The notes: a model not told the origin generated them from the letters alone. DNA of 64,000 nucleotides from Palaemon carinicauda (GCF_036898095.1 NC_090728.1:93032812-93096811), one strand, 5' to 3'. Counted from the first letter of the stretch, positions 19,506-32,101 are shown. Program-made: numbers and translations.

Positions 19506-20500
19506 TTAGACCAGCTGTTGTGCAGCCACCACAGGGCCGATAGAGAACGTATCGAGCCTCCTGTGGGTCACGTCCTGCAGGTAGTGGGCTGTGAAGGTCG
19601 TTTGACGCTTCCAGACCCCAGCTTGTAGAACCTGCGTCACTGAGAAATTTCTCTTGAATGCCAGGGATGTAGCAATGCCTCTGACATCGTGTGCTCTCGG
19701 GCGACGTGACGGAGGAGGGTCTGGATTCAGGGAATGGTGGATGACCCTGCGAATCCAAGCTGAGATGGTGTTCTTAGTGACCCTCCTCTTCGTCCTCGCT
19801 GTGCTCACAAACAGAGCTTGCACTCGAGGACGAACTGCAGCTGTTCTCTTCAGATAGAGCCTCAGACTCCTTACTGGGCACAGTAGGAGATGGTCTGGGT
19901 CATCTGTTACAGAACGGAGACTCGCAATCCGGAAAGTGTCGAACCGAGGGTCTAGCACTCCTGGATTTTGAGTCTTAGCTACAAACTCAGGGACGAATCT
20001 GTACGTTACCTCCCCCTATCCCCTTGAATGGGCGATGTCATACGAGAGACCATGAAGTTCGCTAACTCGCTTAGCCGAGGCCAAAGCAAGTAGGAACACC
20101 GTCTTCCAAGTCAGGTGGCGATCAGAAGCCTGGCGTAATGGTTCGAAAGGAGGTCTCTTAAGAGACCTGAGGACTCGAACCACGTTCCATGGAGGAGGTC
20201 TCACTTCCGACTGAGGGCAGGTAAGTTCATAACTTCGTATGAGTAGAGAAAGTTACAGCGAGGAGGAAATGTCCATTCCTTTGAGCCTGAAGGCAAGACT
20301 TAAGGCTGAGTGATAGCCTTTCACAGCCGAGACAAAGGCGCATTTCTTCCCGCAAATACACGAGGAACTCCGCTATTGCTAGTATAGTGGCATCGAGTGG
20401 AGAGATACCCCTTCCACGACACCAACCACAGAAGACTCTCCACTTTGCCTGGTAGACCCCTGCAGATGACTTTCGCAGGTGTCCAGACATGCTTTCAGCA
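19506..20500 (-). pseudogene. DIRS F2 tyrosine recombinase, broken
   Basis: The C-terminal catalytic part is open at 19506-19958 with the box AHDVRGIATSLAFKR and the end AGVWKRQTTFTAHYL, which carries the nucleophile Tyr. The first catalytic Arg is in ASAKRVSELHGL at 20016-20204. The N-terminal part (AGVYQAKWRVFCGWC, AIAEFLVYLREE) lies in the 20227-20970 frame. Catalytic residues survive, but the frame is broken between these blocks. Confidence 0.75.
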
Positions 20501-20549
20501 ACTTCGTTGTGAAAAGCCTCTCTCTGTGAGGAGATGCTGGATAGTCTCC

Positions 20550-22770
20550 AGGCGTGAAGCCGCAGCGAAGCTACGGCTTTGTGGAAGATGTTGGAGTGTG
20601 GTTGTCTGAGTAGCTTGTGTCGAGGAGGGAGTTCTCTCGGGAGTTCCATCAGGAGCTGCAGAAGGTCCGGGAACCACTCTGCGTGATGCCATAGCAGAGC
20701 TATTAAGGTCATTGACAGATTGACCGATATTCTGGTCTTGTTGAGTACCCTTCTCATCAGACAAAACGGGGGAAAGGCGTAAACGTCGATGTTGTCCCAC
20801 CGTTGTTGGAAGGCATCTTGCCAGAGTGCCTTGGGGTCCGGGACTGGGGAGCAGTACAGCGGAAGCTTGAGTATGGAAGCTTGAAATTCAAAGCTGTCGC
20901 GAATAGATCCACCGTCGGGGAACCCCACAAAGTCAGGACTTTGTTGGCTACTAGAGGATCCAAAGACCACTCGGTACTCACTATCTGGGATGCTCTGCTC
21001 AGAATGTCAGCGAGCACATTCCTTTTGCCTGGAATGAAGCGAGCCGATAGTGGAATCGAGTGAACTTCGGTCTATCTCAGTATCTCTACTGCAAGATGGG
21101 ATAGCTGTTGTGAAAAGGTACCTCCCTGCTTGTTGATGTAAGCCACTACCGTGGTGTTGTCGCTCATCACCACTACGGAGTGACCCGCCAGGAACTGTTG
21201 GAACTGCTGAAGTGCCAGATATACGGCCTTCATTTCTAGCAGATTTATGTGGAGGCACTTTTCTGATTCTGACCATAGGCCTGAGGCCCTTTGGTTCAGG
21301 ACGTGGGCCCCCCACCCTTCTTTTGAGGCGTCCGAGAACAGCATCAAATCCGGGGGGAGGACGAGAAGAGCCACTCCCTTTCGTAGGTTTTCGTCTGTCA
21401 CCCGCCACTGAAGGTCCGTCCGTTCCGCAGGCCCCATGGGGACCAGAAAGTCCGGGGAATCGTGACCTTGACTCCACCGGGACTTGAGCCGCCATTGCAG
21501 GGATCTCATCCTGAGGCGGCCGTTTGGAACTAGACGGGCCAGGGAGGACAGGTGACCTAGAAGACGTAACCAAGATTGGGCTGGAAGCTCTTCCCGTCTG
21601 AGAAAAGGTTCTGCGACCCTCCTCAGCCTTGCTATCCTGTCGTCTGATGGAAAGGCTTTGTGGAGATTGGTGTCCAACATCATGCCTAGATATACCAGTC
21701 GTTGAGATGGAAGCAGAGAAGACTTCTCGAGATTTACCATGATCCCTAGATCTTGGCAAAGTCCCAGAAGCTTGTCTCGGTGTCGAAGAAGGGTCGACTC
21801 CGAGTCTGCCAGGATCAGCCAGTTGTCCAGATAGCGAAGGAGACGGATGCCGATCCTGTGTGCCCACGATGATATCAGGGTGGAGAGACCGAAACACAGC
21901 ACCTTGAACTGGTAGATCTTGTTGTCTAGGCTGAATCTCAAGTACTTCCTGGAAGACGGATGGATTGGGATCTGGAATTACGCGTCCTTTAGATCCAGTG
22001 TGCACATGAAGTCTTGCGGTCTCACTGCAAGTCTGACCGCCTCTGCTGTCTCCATGCTGAACGGAGTTTGTTTGACAAACTTGTTCAGGGCTGAGAGGTC
22101 GATGACGGGTCTCCAGCCTCCAGACCCCTTCTTTACAAGAGTCGACTGAAGAAGCCTGGGGAGCCGTCGACGACCTCTTGGAGAGCATCCTTCTAGAGCA
22201 TGGTCTCGACTTCTGCCCGAAGGGCTAGCCCCTTTGCCGATCCCATGGCATAGGAACTCAACGACACTGGATTCGCTGTCAGGGGAGGAAGAGATGTCGT
22301 GAACGGGACGCGATATCCTTGGCTGATCACAGAGATCGTCCAGGAATCGGCCCCGAGTTGCTGCCACCTGAACGCGCAACTCTGCAGGCATCCCCCCACT
22401 GGTGGACACGCAGGAGGATTGCCAATCCTAGCGTTTGCGGCCTCGGCCGCTCCCTCTAGGATTCTTGCCTCCCCTGGAGGACTTCCCGCCCTTCCTGTCC
22501 TTGACGGGAAAGGGCTGCTGTTTGGACACCTTTGCCTTTGCTGCCGGAGCCCGTTTCGATGTCCTAGACTGACGAGGCTGTTGTTGTTGAGGTGCTGGAG
22601 GCTTGTAAGGTCTGGATGTAAGAGCCCTTTGGAGGAGAGAATCGTGATTCGACTTCCTCCACCTCTCAGCTGTCCGTTCCACATCCTTGGGCTCAAACAG
22701 GCTCTTTCCAAGGATGGAAGAGTGTCTGAGCCTGCAGACATCCAAGGCTGGGACCTTCGCATGGAACCTC
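20550..22770 (-). pseudogene. DIRS F2 reverse transcriptase-RNase H, broken
   Basis: An RT N-terminal block (VGGCLQSCAFRWQQLGADSW) is in 22193-22762. The fingers block GGWRPVIDLSALNKF is in 21978-22409 and stops with TAA within motif A (LDLKDA-stop). Palm, thumb and RNase H are in 21072-21941 with FGLS, the RNase H blocks LFSDASKEGWGAHV and SDNTTVVAYINKQGG. The catalytic box reads YLDNWL instead of YLDDWL, losing one catalytic Asp. The Dam-like segment (VDLFATALNFKLP) follows in a shifted frame near 20757-21017. At least two frameshifts and one stop are visible. Confidence 0.8.
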
Positions 22771-25700
22771 TCGGTCACTGCATCACGACGCTTCAAGATC
22801 GAGTTTGCCCACAAGTTCGAAACTTGGGGAGCCAGAAACTCGATGGTGAGCGTGCCCGAGAGGAGAAAAGTCTCCATGGCCTTCCTGGTGCTCTCCTTGG
22901 ACAAGTCCTCGGATCGCAACAGGATGCCCAGAGACCCCAGCCAGACATCCAGCCACAAAGTGGCGTGCATGGCACTTTGCGACCTTCTCCTGGCTCAAGA
23001 TCTCTGTAGCCGAGAATGTAACCTGCCGGGCGGAGAGATTCTCGAGAGAAATTCCCCTGGAGAGCTCTTCCACAGAATGGTGGAGAGGAAGAGCTAAACA
23101 AGACTCCCCCATGATCTCGAAGTACCTCCTTTGCTGCACGCGAGGAGGTGGAAGGAGTTTGTTGCCGGCAGGGGAACGGCTGGAGGAGGCGAGTTCGGAG
23201 AGCTGGCTCTCAACCTTGTCTCTGGCGCTCTTAACCCCCTGGGACCAGGGTAGAGCCGCACTGGCCTTCGGAGGTTTTTGAGTGCCGTAGACTTAGTCCA
23301 GAACCGTATCCTTGCTTTCGCGAGGGGCGGTCTCCGGGTCCTCGAACCTGTTGAGTTGCCTCATCAGATTCAGGACCTACCAGAAGGCATGCTCCGACTC
23401 ATGCAGCTCTCCTCCTTGTGGACTGGCAGCAAAGTCTCCTGTCCCCAGCTGCTCTACTTGGGGGGACACGCGGACGTTCTCCTGGGGTCTTGCTGGCTCT
23501 GGTCGAATCCGAGATGAAGACTTAGGGACAGTCTTCGAGTCCTTGGGCTCCCTCCTAGGAGAGATACAGGACTCCAGTAAAGAAGTCTGAGGGCTCCTCG
23601 CTGCTCCCACACGAGACGATTCTCCTATTCGAGGTGGGGTTCCTCCCATTGGTGCCGTGGGAGAATGTCCCACCTCGCTGGACTCTCCTGAGGACGGAAA
23701 GGCTTCGTCCACAGGGGAAGGAGAAACCGTCTGAAGAGGGGAAGGGGCCTTCCTGACGGTCTTCTTGGGAGCCAGTTTGACCCAAGGAGAAGTTACCACG
23801 AAGTCCACTCCTTTCCTTCTCTTCAGTGGGGACGAGGCTGCCGTTGGTTTGAGGCCTAGATCAACGAGGGCCGGCTTAACAGCCTGGACGACCGCTTTGA
23901 TCAGAGACCCGAACCAAGGCTGACGGCTGACAGACTCGGTGTCAGCGACTCCCTCTGGAGGGAAGGGGATCGGGCGATCTTTAGGAGTGGATACCACAGG
24001 GCCTGCCTGAAAAGAAGAAGGGTGTTGCCTAGACCTCTCTGAAGAATCTTCCTCCTGCAAGAGCGCTGCTCTGCGCTTACGCGGTGGAGATCGCGACGAT
24101 GATCTTGAAGTACGCGTCGCTCCCGAGGACTCGCAAGGTTGCCCGTGCTGCGAAACCTGGCGGGAATCGCAATCAAGGTCGCGCTGGCAAAATCGCAGGT
24201 TCGCGCGCGGGCGAACGTTAGCGCGCATGCGCGCGGAGATGAAAGCACGGGGGCGCGTGTGCGCGCAGGCGAGTGAGCGTGTGGGCGCGCAGGTGAAGGT
24301 GCGCGTGGGCGCGCAGGTGAGGGTGGGCGCGGTTGTAGGGGAGAGCGCTGGCGGCCGGGAGAACGACGGCGTGCAGGGGAGCGATGGCGCATTGGCAAGC
24401 GAAGACTCGTTAGGCCGAGAAGGCGATCGGCTGCGCACAGGCGAGTTAACGCGTGGGCGCGCAGGAGACCTTCAGCGATCCAATGTGAGGGCGTGGGTGC
24501 GTTGGAGAGTGCTTGCGCGCAGGCGAAGGATCGCGCTGGCACGCGGGAGATCGCTGGCGCGTTGGAGATCGCTGGCGCGGTGGAGATCGCTGGCGCGTTG
24601 GAGATCGATGGCACATTGGAGATCGCTGACGCGTAGTGGCGTGGTCGGGAGCTATCAGATGGGCTGCAGGACCAGAAGGTGAAGTGGCGCGTAGGGGCGA
24701 ACGATCGCGGGCTTGCACCGGAGACTTCTCGTGGGCGCGCAGGAGCTCGACCAGGTCTAGAAGACCGCACCGGAGAGTGCGCGCGATGGCGCGCAGGCAA
24801 AGACTGGCACGTGGGTGGGGTCTGCGGGCGCGTAGGAGATCGACGGCGAGGGGGCAAAGGAGCAGCCTCCTTGCCTGCGGCCAGATCCGGAGATCGTGGG
24901 CGCGCGGGCGAACGTTGGCGCGCATCTGGACCAGGGGGCGCAGATGTGCGCTGGCGAGCAGGTGAATGTGGGCGCACAGGGCGCGCAGCAAGGACGGGGC
25001 GCACAGGGCGCGCAGCAAGGACGGGGCGCGCAGATGTACGCTGGCGAGCAGGAGAGAGCTGGCGCACAGGAGATCCCTGACGAGCAGGGGAGCGCTGACG
25101 CGTAGGAGCGCACTGACGCGCAGGCGAGCACTAGCGGGCAGGAGATCTACAGCGAGAAGATGTGCGTGAAGAGTCTGAAGGGTCCACAGCAGGCGAGCGC
25201 TTGCGCGCTACAGTGCGCGAGCACGCAGGAGAACGTGGGCGCGCAGGTAACACCTGGCGCTTAAGGGACTTAATCTCAGTGGGAGACAAGCCCTTATGCC
25301 CCGAAGGGACCGGTGCCCGTTGGAAAACGGGGTGCGTAGGCGCCCACAGCGCATCTGCATCCGCAAACGGAGAAGGAAGGCTAGCAGGTCTGGCAGGCGT
25401 CGGTGATCGCGAACGATCAGCTGAGAGGTCTAGCGATGCGGCTGTAACGGTCTGCTCACGACGAGGAGGCTCCTCTGCGGGAGACGTCGAAGGCAAAGAA
25501 CCAAAGAGGCGCCTCCTAACCCCCTTGTAAGGGGAAGGAAGGCCTCGACGGCGAAGAGGAGGGCGAGCCTTACGGCGAAGACGACCTCGAGGGGCAGCAA
25601 CACCATCGTCGGTCCTCCAAAGAGGAGTCTCCGTCAGTGAACTCCCCGGGGGGGAGAATCACCCGCAGGTGAGACCGTTGGACCCAGCTCCTCCCTCGAA

Positions 25701-26374
25701 GGATGTTCGGAGGGGGGAACTGAGCCTTCAGCAACATCAGCAACAACAGCAGGGGTTTGGCCCGACCCGTCGGAAGCCTCTGCCACAACAATGTCGACAA
25801 TAGACAGAGGATCTACCTCTGCTATTACCGGTGACTGTTTGACAGCTGCACCTAACTGGATCAGGTCAAACAGGGCTTCCCTGGATGGCGAGCCCTTAAG
25901 CCCCAAGGAAGCCCAAAGCTGCAACAGATCATTGTTAGACACAGAATCATCAACATCAAAATCCTCCCCCGGAGGTGGAGGAGGAGTAGCTGCCTCGCTA
26001 TGGGAGGCAACTCCCTCTCCCGAACCCCGAGGTTGGTCAACAACAGAAAGGCCTACGCTACCACTCGACGGCCCCTCGCGAGAGACCGATCGAGTGGGAG
26101 CTTCGGAGGAGGTTCGGACAACGGAAGAAGAGTCTTTGGAACCTTCCTTCTTCAAAGCAGCCCTTGAAGGAGAAAGGTCACGCTTAGACTTCTTCTTCCG
26201 TCGCCGGGAAAACCTCTCCCACTGGGAGGTAGACCACTCCCTGCACTCACTACAAATTTTATTCCTTTCACACCATTGACCTCGGCAGTATGGACATAAG
26301 GAGTGAGGGTCGGTCTCGAACGCCGACATCAACGTTCCACAAGGGCGGTCGGGAAGTCCAGGGCACTTCCGCAT
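22428..26374 (-). pseudogene. DIRS F2 gag with RS-like repeat domain, broken
   Basis: The likely start is the ATG at 26372-26374, just after a splice acceptor (TTTTTCTTACAG on the minus strand, AG at 26407-26408). The zinc-like motif is CPGLPDRPCG, then PHSLCPYCRG, then CSECREW. An acidic middle block follows (FDVDDSVSNNDLLQLW). The next 1.4 kb encode Arg/Ser/Pro hexapeptide repeats. A Ser/Pro-rich block follows (23377-24438). A basic tail ends the protein (GGKSSRGGKNPRGSGRGRKR). The frames change at least three times, so the copy is dead. Gag identity rests on position and on the match to the fragment at 7870-10266. Confidence 0.65.
23900..25260. repeat. Arg-Ser-Pro hexapeptide coding repeat
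   Basis: GC-rich imperfect repeats of about 18 bp (gcgcgcaggagagcgctggc and relatives). In the gag frame they give strings of RQRSPA, RQRSPT and PARPRSP, resembling the RS domain of splicing-factor proteins. Drift between frames shows ongoing expansion and slippage. Confidence 0.7.
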
Positions 26375-26486
26375 GATGGATGGAGGCCAACTTCCAAGCA
26401 CACAAGCTGTAAGAAAAAGCAAACAAATTAAGGCTGTCAAAAATGCGAGGGTGAGACAGACAGGTCTGATCATCACCCGAGCCAAA

Positions 26487-26676
26487 AGTGAAGTGAATCA
26501 GTTCACCGGTGTGTGAGGGGGGAGGGGTAGCTAGCTACCCCTCCCCTACCCCCTCGCTAACTAGCGAGAGGGTAGTTAACCCTCGTTAAAAATCTAATGG
26601 CTCGTCATTTAAGCTACGCCGAAAGTAATACCCAATGTAAATAGCGTGGTTTGTATTTCGGTTACGGAACAAATGC
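26487..26676. repeat. Right inverted terminal repeat, DIRS F2
   Basis: Inverted partner of 18712-18878. It contains a small internal palindrome of about 40 bp (tagctagctacccctcccc and its inverse) that is absent from the left copy. The tip aacaaatg recurs in the ICR. Confidence 0.8.
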
Positions 26677-27165
26677 CAACATAGGGGAGGTTGGATGGAG
26701 TTACTTTAGGTTAGTACATACTTTACTGTATATCGCTGACTAAAATGGAATTGAGCTTTCCTTTTCAATGCCTGATCTGCAAACCTTTTTTGGGAGCCTT
26801 TGTTTAAGGGCAGACAGGACCTTCCACATGCATAGAACACCACTTTACCTAACCTATAAGCCATGTCCTTACCTACTTATCTAACGGGGGGTTGACGTCA
26901 CCCTGCAAACCCCCTTTGACTGCTCTACTCTTGGCGATAGATTTAAAAATAAAGGAGTTATGGGGTATGGCTATGACCGTCATCATACATACACCCCTAT
27001 TTTTTGTAATCATAGCAAAAGAGCACCATTCATAATTAATTCAAAGTTATTATAACCACTAAGTTATTCTAATTTAATGTTTTACTTTATAATTTATATC
27101 TGTGATGAATATTTGGTATTATTACAGTTTCAACAAAATTCAAAAACCTAATATCTTTACCTTCG

Positions 27166-27402
27166 CCAACAAAGTTTGAAGGAGGTTATGTTTTAGCCCC
27201 TGTTTGTGTGTGTGTGTGTTTGTTTGTGAACAGCTCCCTAGCTCCAATTTTAACCGTAGAGTAATGAAACTTGCAGGGATTAACTGTTATGTAAAAAGCT
27301 GGAAATTATTAATTTTGGAAGGTCATGATCACGGTCGAAACAAGGTAGAGAAATGAGCTGCTGGGGCGGAGGTCTGCGCTCTTCGGAGTGCCCTTATAGT
27401 TT
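27166..27402. repeat. Dispersed repeat of marine-invertebrate type
   Basis: It begins near ttcgccaacaaagtttgaag, includes a (GT)n run, gaacagctccctagctcc, and ends with ggaggtctgcgctcttcgga. From memory this layout occurs as a high-copy repeat in many marine invertebrates, usually with a longer middle; this copy looks internally shortened. Identification is from recall only. Confidence 0.5.
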
Positions 27403-28539
27403 TACTTACATATCTCTTAGATGATTCATACAAAAAAGTTACTTGAATCTTCTGCAAATTAAGTTACAGAAATGTTTGCCGATGAATATTGTTCCTAACT
27501 GTTATCCCAAAGATGTACATGTTACTTTTTCTCTTAATGGTATTTTGTTTTTTGTCAATGTATTGTGGGTAAAAATGACTGATCGTCCATTGTTTTTAGT
27601 TATGAAGTATGGGTACAATAAAAAGGCTGAAACCTGATTAGCTACTTTGCTTCAAGATCATCCACTTAACTGCAACTTTGGAATTCATACATACTTCTAA
27701 AACAGTGTATCAGTAGTTGACTGCCATGGATTCTGTTGTCCAGACGTGCAGTGGTTGCTTCACATATTTTGGGGTTATTGGCTGGTTTCATGGACATTAC
27801 AATGGAACTCCAGAAGTAGTCAATAGGTTTCTGCAGGAAAAGATTGATCCCCAAACTTCGTCTACAACTTCTTATTCTATTAAAGGTAAGTGAAGTGGTT
27901 AACCAAATGTCTATGAAAATACTTGCCAATTTACCCCTTTAAGTTTGAATAATTGATAATTATCGCAAAATACTAGCCCATGGGGTTAATGCATGTAGCA
28001 AAACCTAGTCCACTTGCCAGAACATACGAGCAGAGAGCATATGCTTACGTGCAAGTGAAGCGAGCATACAGCAAAGCAAAAACCAATAAATAAGCACAAT
28101 TAAGTAAAAAGGTATTTGTAATAATATTATGATGACGACTGCTACAAACAACTCGACTCCATATGAAATGGGATGGAAAATCACATTTTCTATACATCTA
28201 GAAGTCTAGCAAAAAAAAACTGTGTTTTGAACGGATTTCGTTACTATTATTCAATTTTGATTAAGGTAAATTTTCTAATAAGATGACTGGTGTGTTAAGG
28301 TTAGACAGATTCTCTTATTTTACCAACTGTCTGTATTCTCTCACTAAAAAAAAAAAACCCTATTTCCCAGAGTGGAACCTCATTATTGTAGTTAAGGGAG
28401 GTCCTGTATCTCTAATCTGATTATTTATAGTAGAAATATAAGTCAATCATACTATTTAACTTGAAAAAATAAATTTTCATATCTGATATCCGAGTTTGGT
28501 TTAAACTAATTTTACCGAATATTTATGGCTACTTTGGAC

Positions 28540-28900
28540 CCTTTGTATATCAGCAGCCAGTTCCTCACACTTTCATTACAAATGGACATCAACTAACCTA
28601 ACCTACAAGCCGTGTCCTTACACTGCCGTATTCTAAGTTCGACATAATAATACATACAGGTGGTCGCTATCATACATACACCCCGCTACTTTTTCCCACT
28701 ATATACCCAATTCAGAGCCCATGTATATCAGCAGCCAGTTCCTCCCATTTGGATTAAAAATTGACATCAACTAACCTAAATTCCCCCCTAACCTCACCTA
28801 CTTACCTACTGGGGGGCTATCAACCCCCTTCCACTGCCGTATTCTAAATTATAAGTAAATCATACATACTGGTGGGTGCTATCATACATACACCCTCCAA
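28540..28900. repeat. Diverged direct duplication of about 170 bp
   Basis: Two segments, about 28540-28695 and 28712-28900, share tatatcagcagccagttcct, gacatcaactaacctaa, cactgccgtattctaa and catacatacaccc in the same order. A third weaker relative lies at about 26850-27000. Confidence 0.65.
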
Positions 28901-30009
28901 TTCCTACCAACATCAATTTAGGAGCAAAAGCCGTAATATTATGTCCTGCAGGCTGGAGTCTTGTTGTGTATGCTACTTTACTCAAGGATTGTGCACGGGC
29001 AAGCTAATTATTTCTGCAGCCGTACTCATGAGGTATAGCCTTATCTACTTGAAAATTACATAAGATATCCGACTTTTTGCAGCTAAAATACTTATGCCTT
29101 TTAATATACTGTATTTCAAATACAATAGCTTCGCTAGGATGTTTATCAGCGTTAGAAAGTAAAGACATCCCAGGTACCAGTAATTCTGTCCTCAGAAACT
29201 GATATCAGGAATCATGGACGCCTGTAAGTTACTTTCCATTATTCAGAATGACATAAAACAAACACTATCGCAAACTCAATACAACAAGAAACTTACTTGA
29301 AAGACAAAAATTATTCATGATAAGAACCCGGACGATAGCTTCGTCAACCAAAACATCCCCACTAGTTCAGGTTGATCAACAAACGACGGCTAACAATACA
29401 TTCACCGCATGACATTTATACGGGATCACTATTCAATTACTCTTACTTTCTCTTTCTCTATTACTTTTAGATAACCGATTATTTCCCTTCATTTAGTTCA
29501 CCAGAAACATCCATTATTATAGATAGGTTATAATGTAGCACTCAATTTCAGATAATTTCTCCCTAAATGTCGTAGATTTTTAATAGATCTACTTTAGTCA
29601 TGAATATCTCCAATAATTACAATTATTAACGCTTTATGAAATTAGGAAAGGCAAAAATAAACTAGACCTCATGTAAGTTTGCAATCTTTTTTGTGTGACT
29701 TTCTTTTGTGTTATGAATGTTTTCAAATAGGTTTTTCTTATACTTTACTGTACTTTACGGGGTGTTTTTCTGGTCCTATACAGCCGAGGAACTCTACTAT
29801 AGAATATTAAAGGACTTAAACAGTCATTTTATCGTGTTCGTTCGAAATTATTCAACATTTCACACCGCATATTGCTCGTTTATTGTCAAATCCACACATT
29901 CAAAGCACTTAGAGAAGAAAAAAGTTTTCAGTTTCTTCTTGAAAACCTTCTCCAGTCTTTCGGATTTCTAGTGGGAGCTTATTGTATAGTCTCAGTGCTC
30001 TCTAGAGCT

Positions 30010-30160
30010 CAGCCTACTGCATTATTACTATTTTTAATTGCTAAGCTACAACCCTAATTGGAAAAGCAGGATGCTATAAGCTCAGGGGTTTCGACGGGGA
30101 ACCTAGCCTAGTGAGGAAAGGAAACAAGGAAAATTTAAATAGAATAAAATAATATAGAAA
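30010..30160 (-). repeat. LINE 3'-tail repeat copy
   Basis: It shares aagctacaaccctaattgga, aaaagcaggatgctataagc, a gaaaacctagcc-like block and gtgaggaaaggaaacaagga with 30489-30600. It is read as an orphan 3' end of the same LINE type on the minus strand. Confidence 0.5.
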
Positions 30161-30435
30161 TACATCTAGGTTCCAATAGTTTGAAACCATCTGTAACTAT
30201 TTATGTGTCTTACATTTTGTATTTGTTGGCTGCACAATATGTAGCAATGATCTTAGATATTTTGGACATCCGGTTCTGATAACATGCTGGGGTTGCACAT
30301 ATTTTAAACTCAACTCTCGTTTTAAAAGGCAGTCAGTGTAAATCAATTAGGTGGGGCACCTTATATCAGTCTTACAACTCTTGCTTCTCTGTTTATTATG
30401 TTTTGTAATTTCTTAAGTTGCCCTTTTTGGTAGTT

Positions 30436-30452
30436 TGTAGTAAATTATTATA

Positions 30453-30490
<38 letters not shown>

Positions 30491-31542
30491 GCTACAACCC
30501 TAGTTGGAAAAGCAGAATACTAGAAGCCCAGGGCCCCCAACAGGGAAAATAGCTCAGTGAGGTAAGGAAAAATAAAATATTTCAAGGACAGTAACAACAT
30601 TAAAATAAATAATTCCTACATAAACTATGAATACGTTAACAAAACAAGAGGAAGAGAAATTAGATACAATAATGTGCCCGAGTGTACCCTCAAGCAAGAG
30701 AACTCTAACCCAAGACAATGGAAGACCATGGTACAGAGGCCATGGCACTACCCAAGACTAGGGAACAATGGTTTGATTTTGGAGTGTCCTTCTCCTAGAA
30801 GAGGTGCTTACCATAGCTAAAGAGTCTTCTACCATTACCAAGAGGAAAGTAGCTACTGAGCAATTGCAGTGCAGCAGTTAACCCCTTGGGTGAAGAAGAA
30901 TTGTTTGGTAATCTCAGTGTTGTCAGGTGTATGAGGACAGAGAAGAATATTTCAAGAATAGGCCAGATTATTCGGTGTATGTGTAGGCAAGGGGAAATAA
31001 CCGTTACCAGAGAGAAAGATCCAATGTAGTACTGCCTCAGTCTGCCTGGCCAGTCAAAGGACCCCATAATTCTTTGGCGGTAGTATCTCAATGGAGTTAC
31101 AGTAGTCGGTACTGGCAATAACGCAGTTTATCACGAGTTTGTCTAGGTACTTCTTTATATAAACAATGTTTCTAAGATGATAACCAGCAGTTTTTACTGC
31201 ATTGTTTATTTGGAAATTGAAGGACAAGTTACATTCAAGAGATACACCTAGGTCACGAATTTTACTAGATACTGGGGCAGAGTTGGGATTTATGTTCATT
31301 TGAATATCATCCGAGTTTCTTACACTGCGTTTCTTACCAACCACCATAAACTCAGTTTATTTTCATTATTTTCATTTAATTTTAGTTGTTTGATTGTCAT
31401 GCAATCCCTAACATTGGCAATAATTCGGTTTAGAATTTAAGTAGTGTCGTCTATATAATTTATGGAGAAGTAAAAGTCTGTATCATCGGAAAATAGTTTG
31501 AAATTTACTCCATGCCTTTGCAGTATTTTCGACAGACCAATA
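30436..31542 (-). mobile_element. LINE piece 4: RT C-terminal part and 3' tail
   Basis: On the minus strand, from 31540 downward, IGLSKILQRHGV and FKLFSDDTDFYFSI are readable (RT motif C, normally FADDT), then IRDLGVSLECNLSF, YHLRNIVYIKKYL and DYCNSI, which are standard in Jockey/CR1-group RT C-termini. The 3' untranslated part runs to the (AAT)n tail at 30446-30489. Stops and frame changes show decay. It is continuous in meaning with piece 3 at 42330-43092 across the DIRS copy A insertion. Confidence 0.75.
30446..30489. repeat. (ATT)n microsatellite, LINE tail
   Basis: About fourteen ATT units. As AAT on the minus strand they sit at the 3' end of the LINE, where short tandem tails are usual for CR1/Jockey-like elements. 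Confidence 0.85.
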
Positions 31543-31930
31543 AACGGATTTTGAGCGAAGCGAAAAATCTATTTTTGGGTGAGATAGCCATGGCGTCCTG
31601 ATGGAAGGTTCCTTTTTGGTAGCTTCCTTGGGTATATAACTACTAAGATATTCCCAGAGAATTTAACCACAGGTTATCACAGAATTCTAACTTCTGGAGC
31701 GAGTATCCTAAAGGTTTCCCTTTAAGACATCGTATATCAACAGGGGACGCATGTATTAACGCGCCACATAGCTATCTGCACCCCACATAGAGTTAACACT
31801 TCGATATGGAGGGGCGGAGAATAGCTGGGGAGCCGTTCCACAGCTATACTCGTCCGTGGCTACTTTTGGTACTCGAAACGTAAACAAACGGGCGCCATTG
31901 CTAAATGACGTCACGTCCGTCCTCATCCTG
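31543..31930. repeat. Left inverted terminal repeat, F3 copy A
   Basis: Positions 31587-31930 are inverted relative to 41973-42316. The left tip 31543-31586 (aaacggattttgagcgaagc) is repeated in inverted form in the ICR. Confidence 0.9.
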
Positions 31931-32009
31931 ATGCCAGTTGCTTGCCGATCACCATGATACAGCAGGACAGGGTGGGGCCTGAAAGGCTGGACAAAGTAGC
32001 AGGGAGGGT

Positions 32010-32101
32010 CCATCAGGACGCCATGGCTATCTCACCCAAAAATAGATTTTTCGCTTCGCTCAAAATCCGTTTTTTGGGCTCAAGCTATGGCATCCTGATG
32101 G
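32010..32101. repeat. ICR, F3 copy A
   Basis: The reverse complement of the left tip (31543-31604) runs straight into the reverse complement of the right tip (42299-42329), with the joint in the T-run of ccgttttttgggc. Confidence 0.9.

Larger units (their letters stand above)
18712..26676 (-). mobile_element. Full-length but mutated DIRS retrotransposon, family F2
   Basis: About 8 kb, with inverted terminal repeats, an ICR at 18925-19024, and gag, RT-RNase H and YR in the usual order on the minus strand. Every gene has frameshifts or stops, so the copy is inactive. It differs from F1 by a long Arg/Ser/Pro repeat in gag and by different terminal sequences. Its left end touches the right end of the F1 element directly. 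Confidence 0.85.
26677..30435. other. Unclassified region with dispersed repeats
   Basis: No ORF that I can assign. It holds the dispersed repeat at 27166-27402, a diverged direct duplication at 28540-28900, a LINE-tail repeat at 30010-30160, and one possible exon: plus-strand 27725-27889, an ATG in strong context (gccATGG) open for 55 codons up to a consensus donor (AAAGgtaagt). The exon is speculative. Confidence 0.3.

Noticed and set aside
24227..25530. Plus-strand ORFs of 100-151 codons opposite the F2 gag
   Set aside because: They are antisense shadows of the RS repeat and match no protein; the gag strand explains the pattern.
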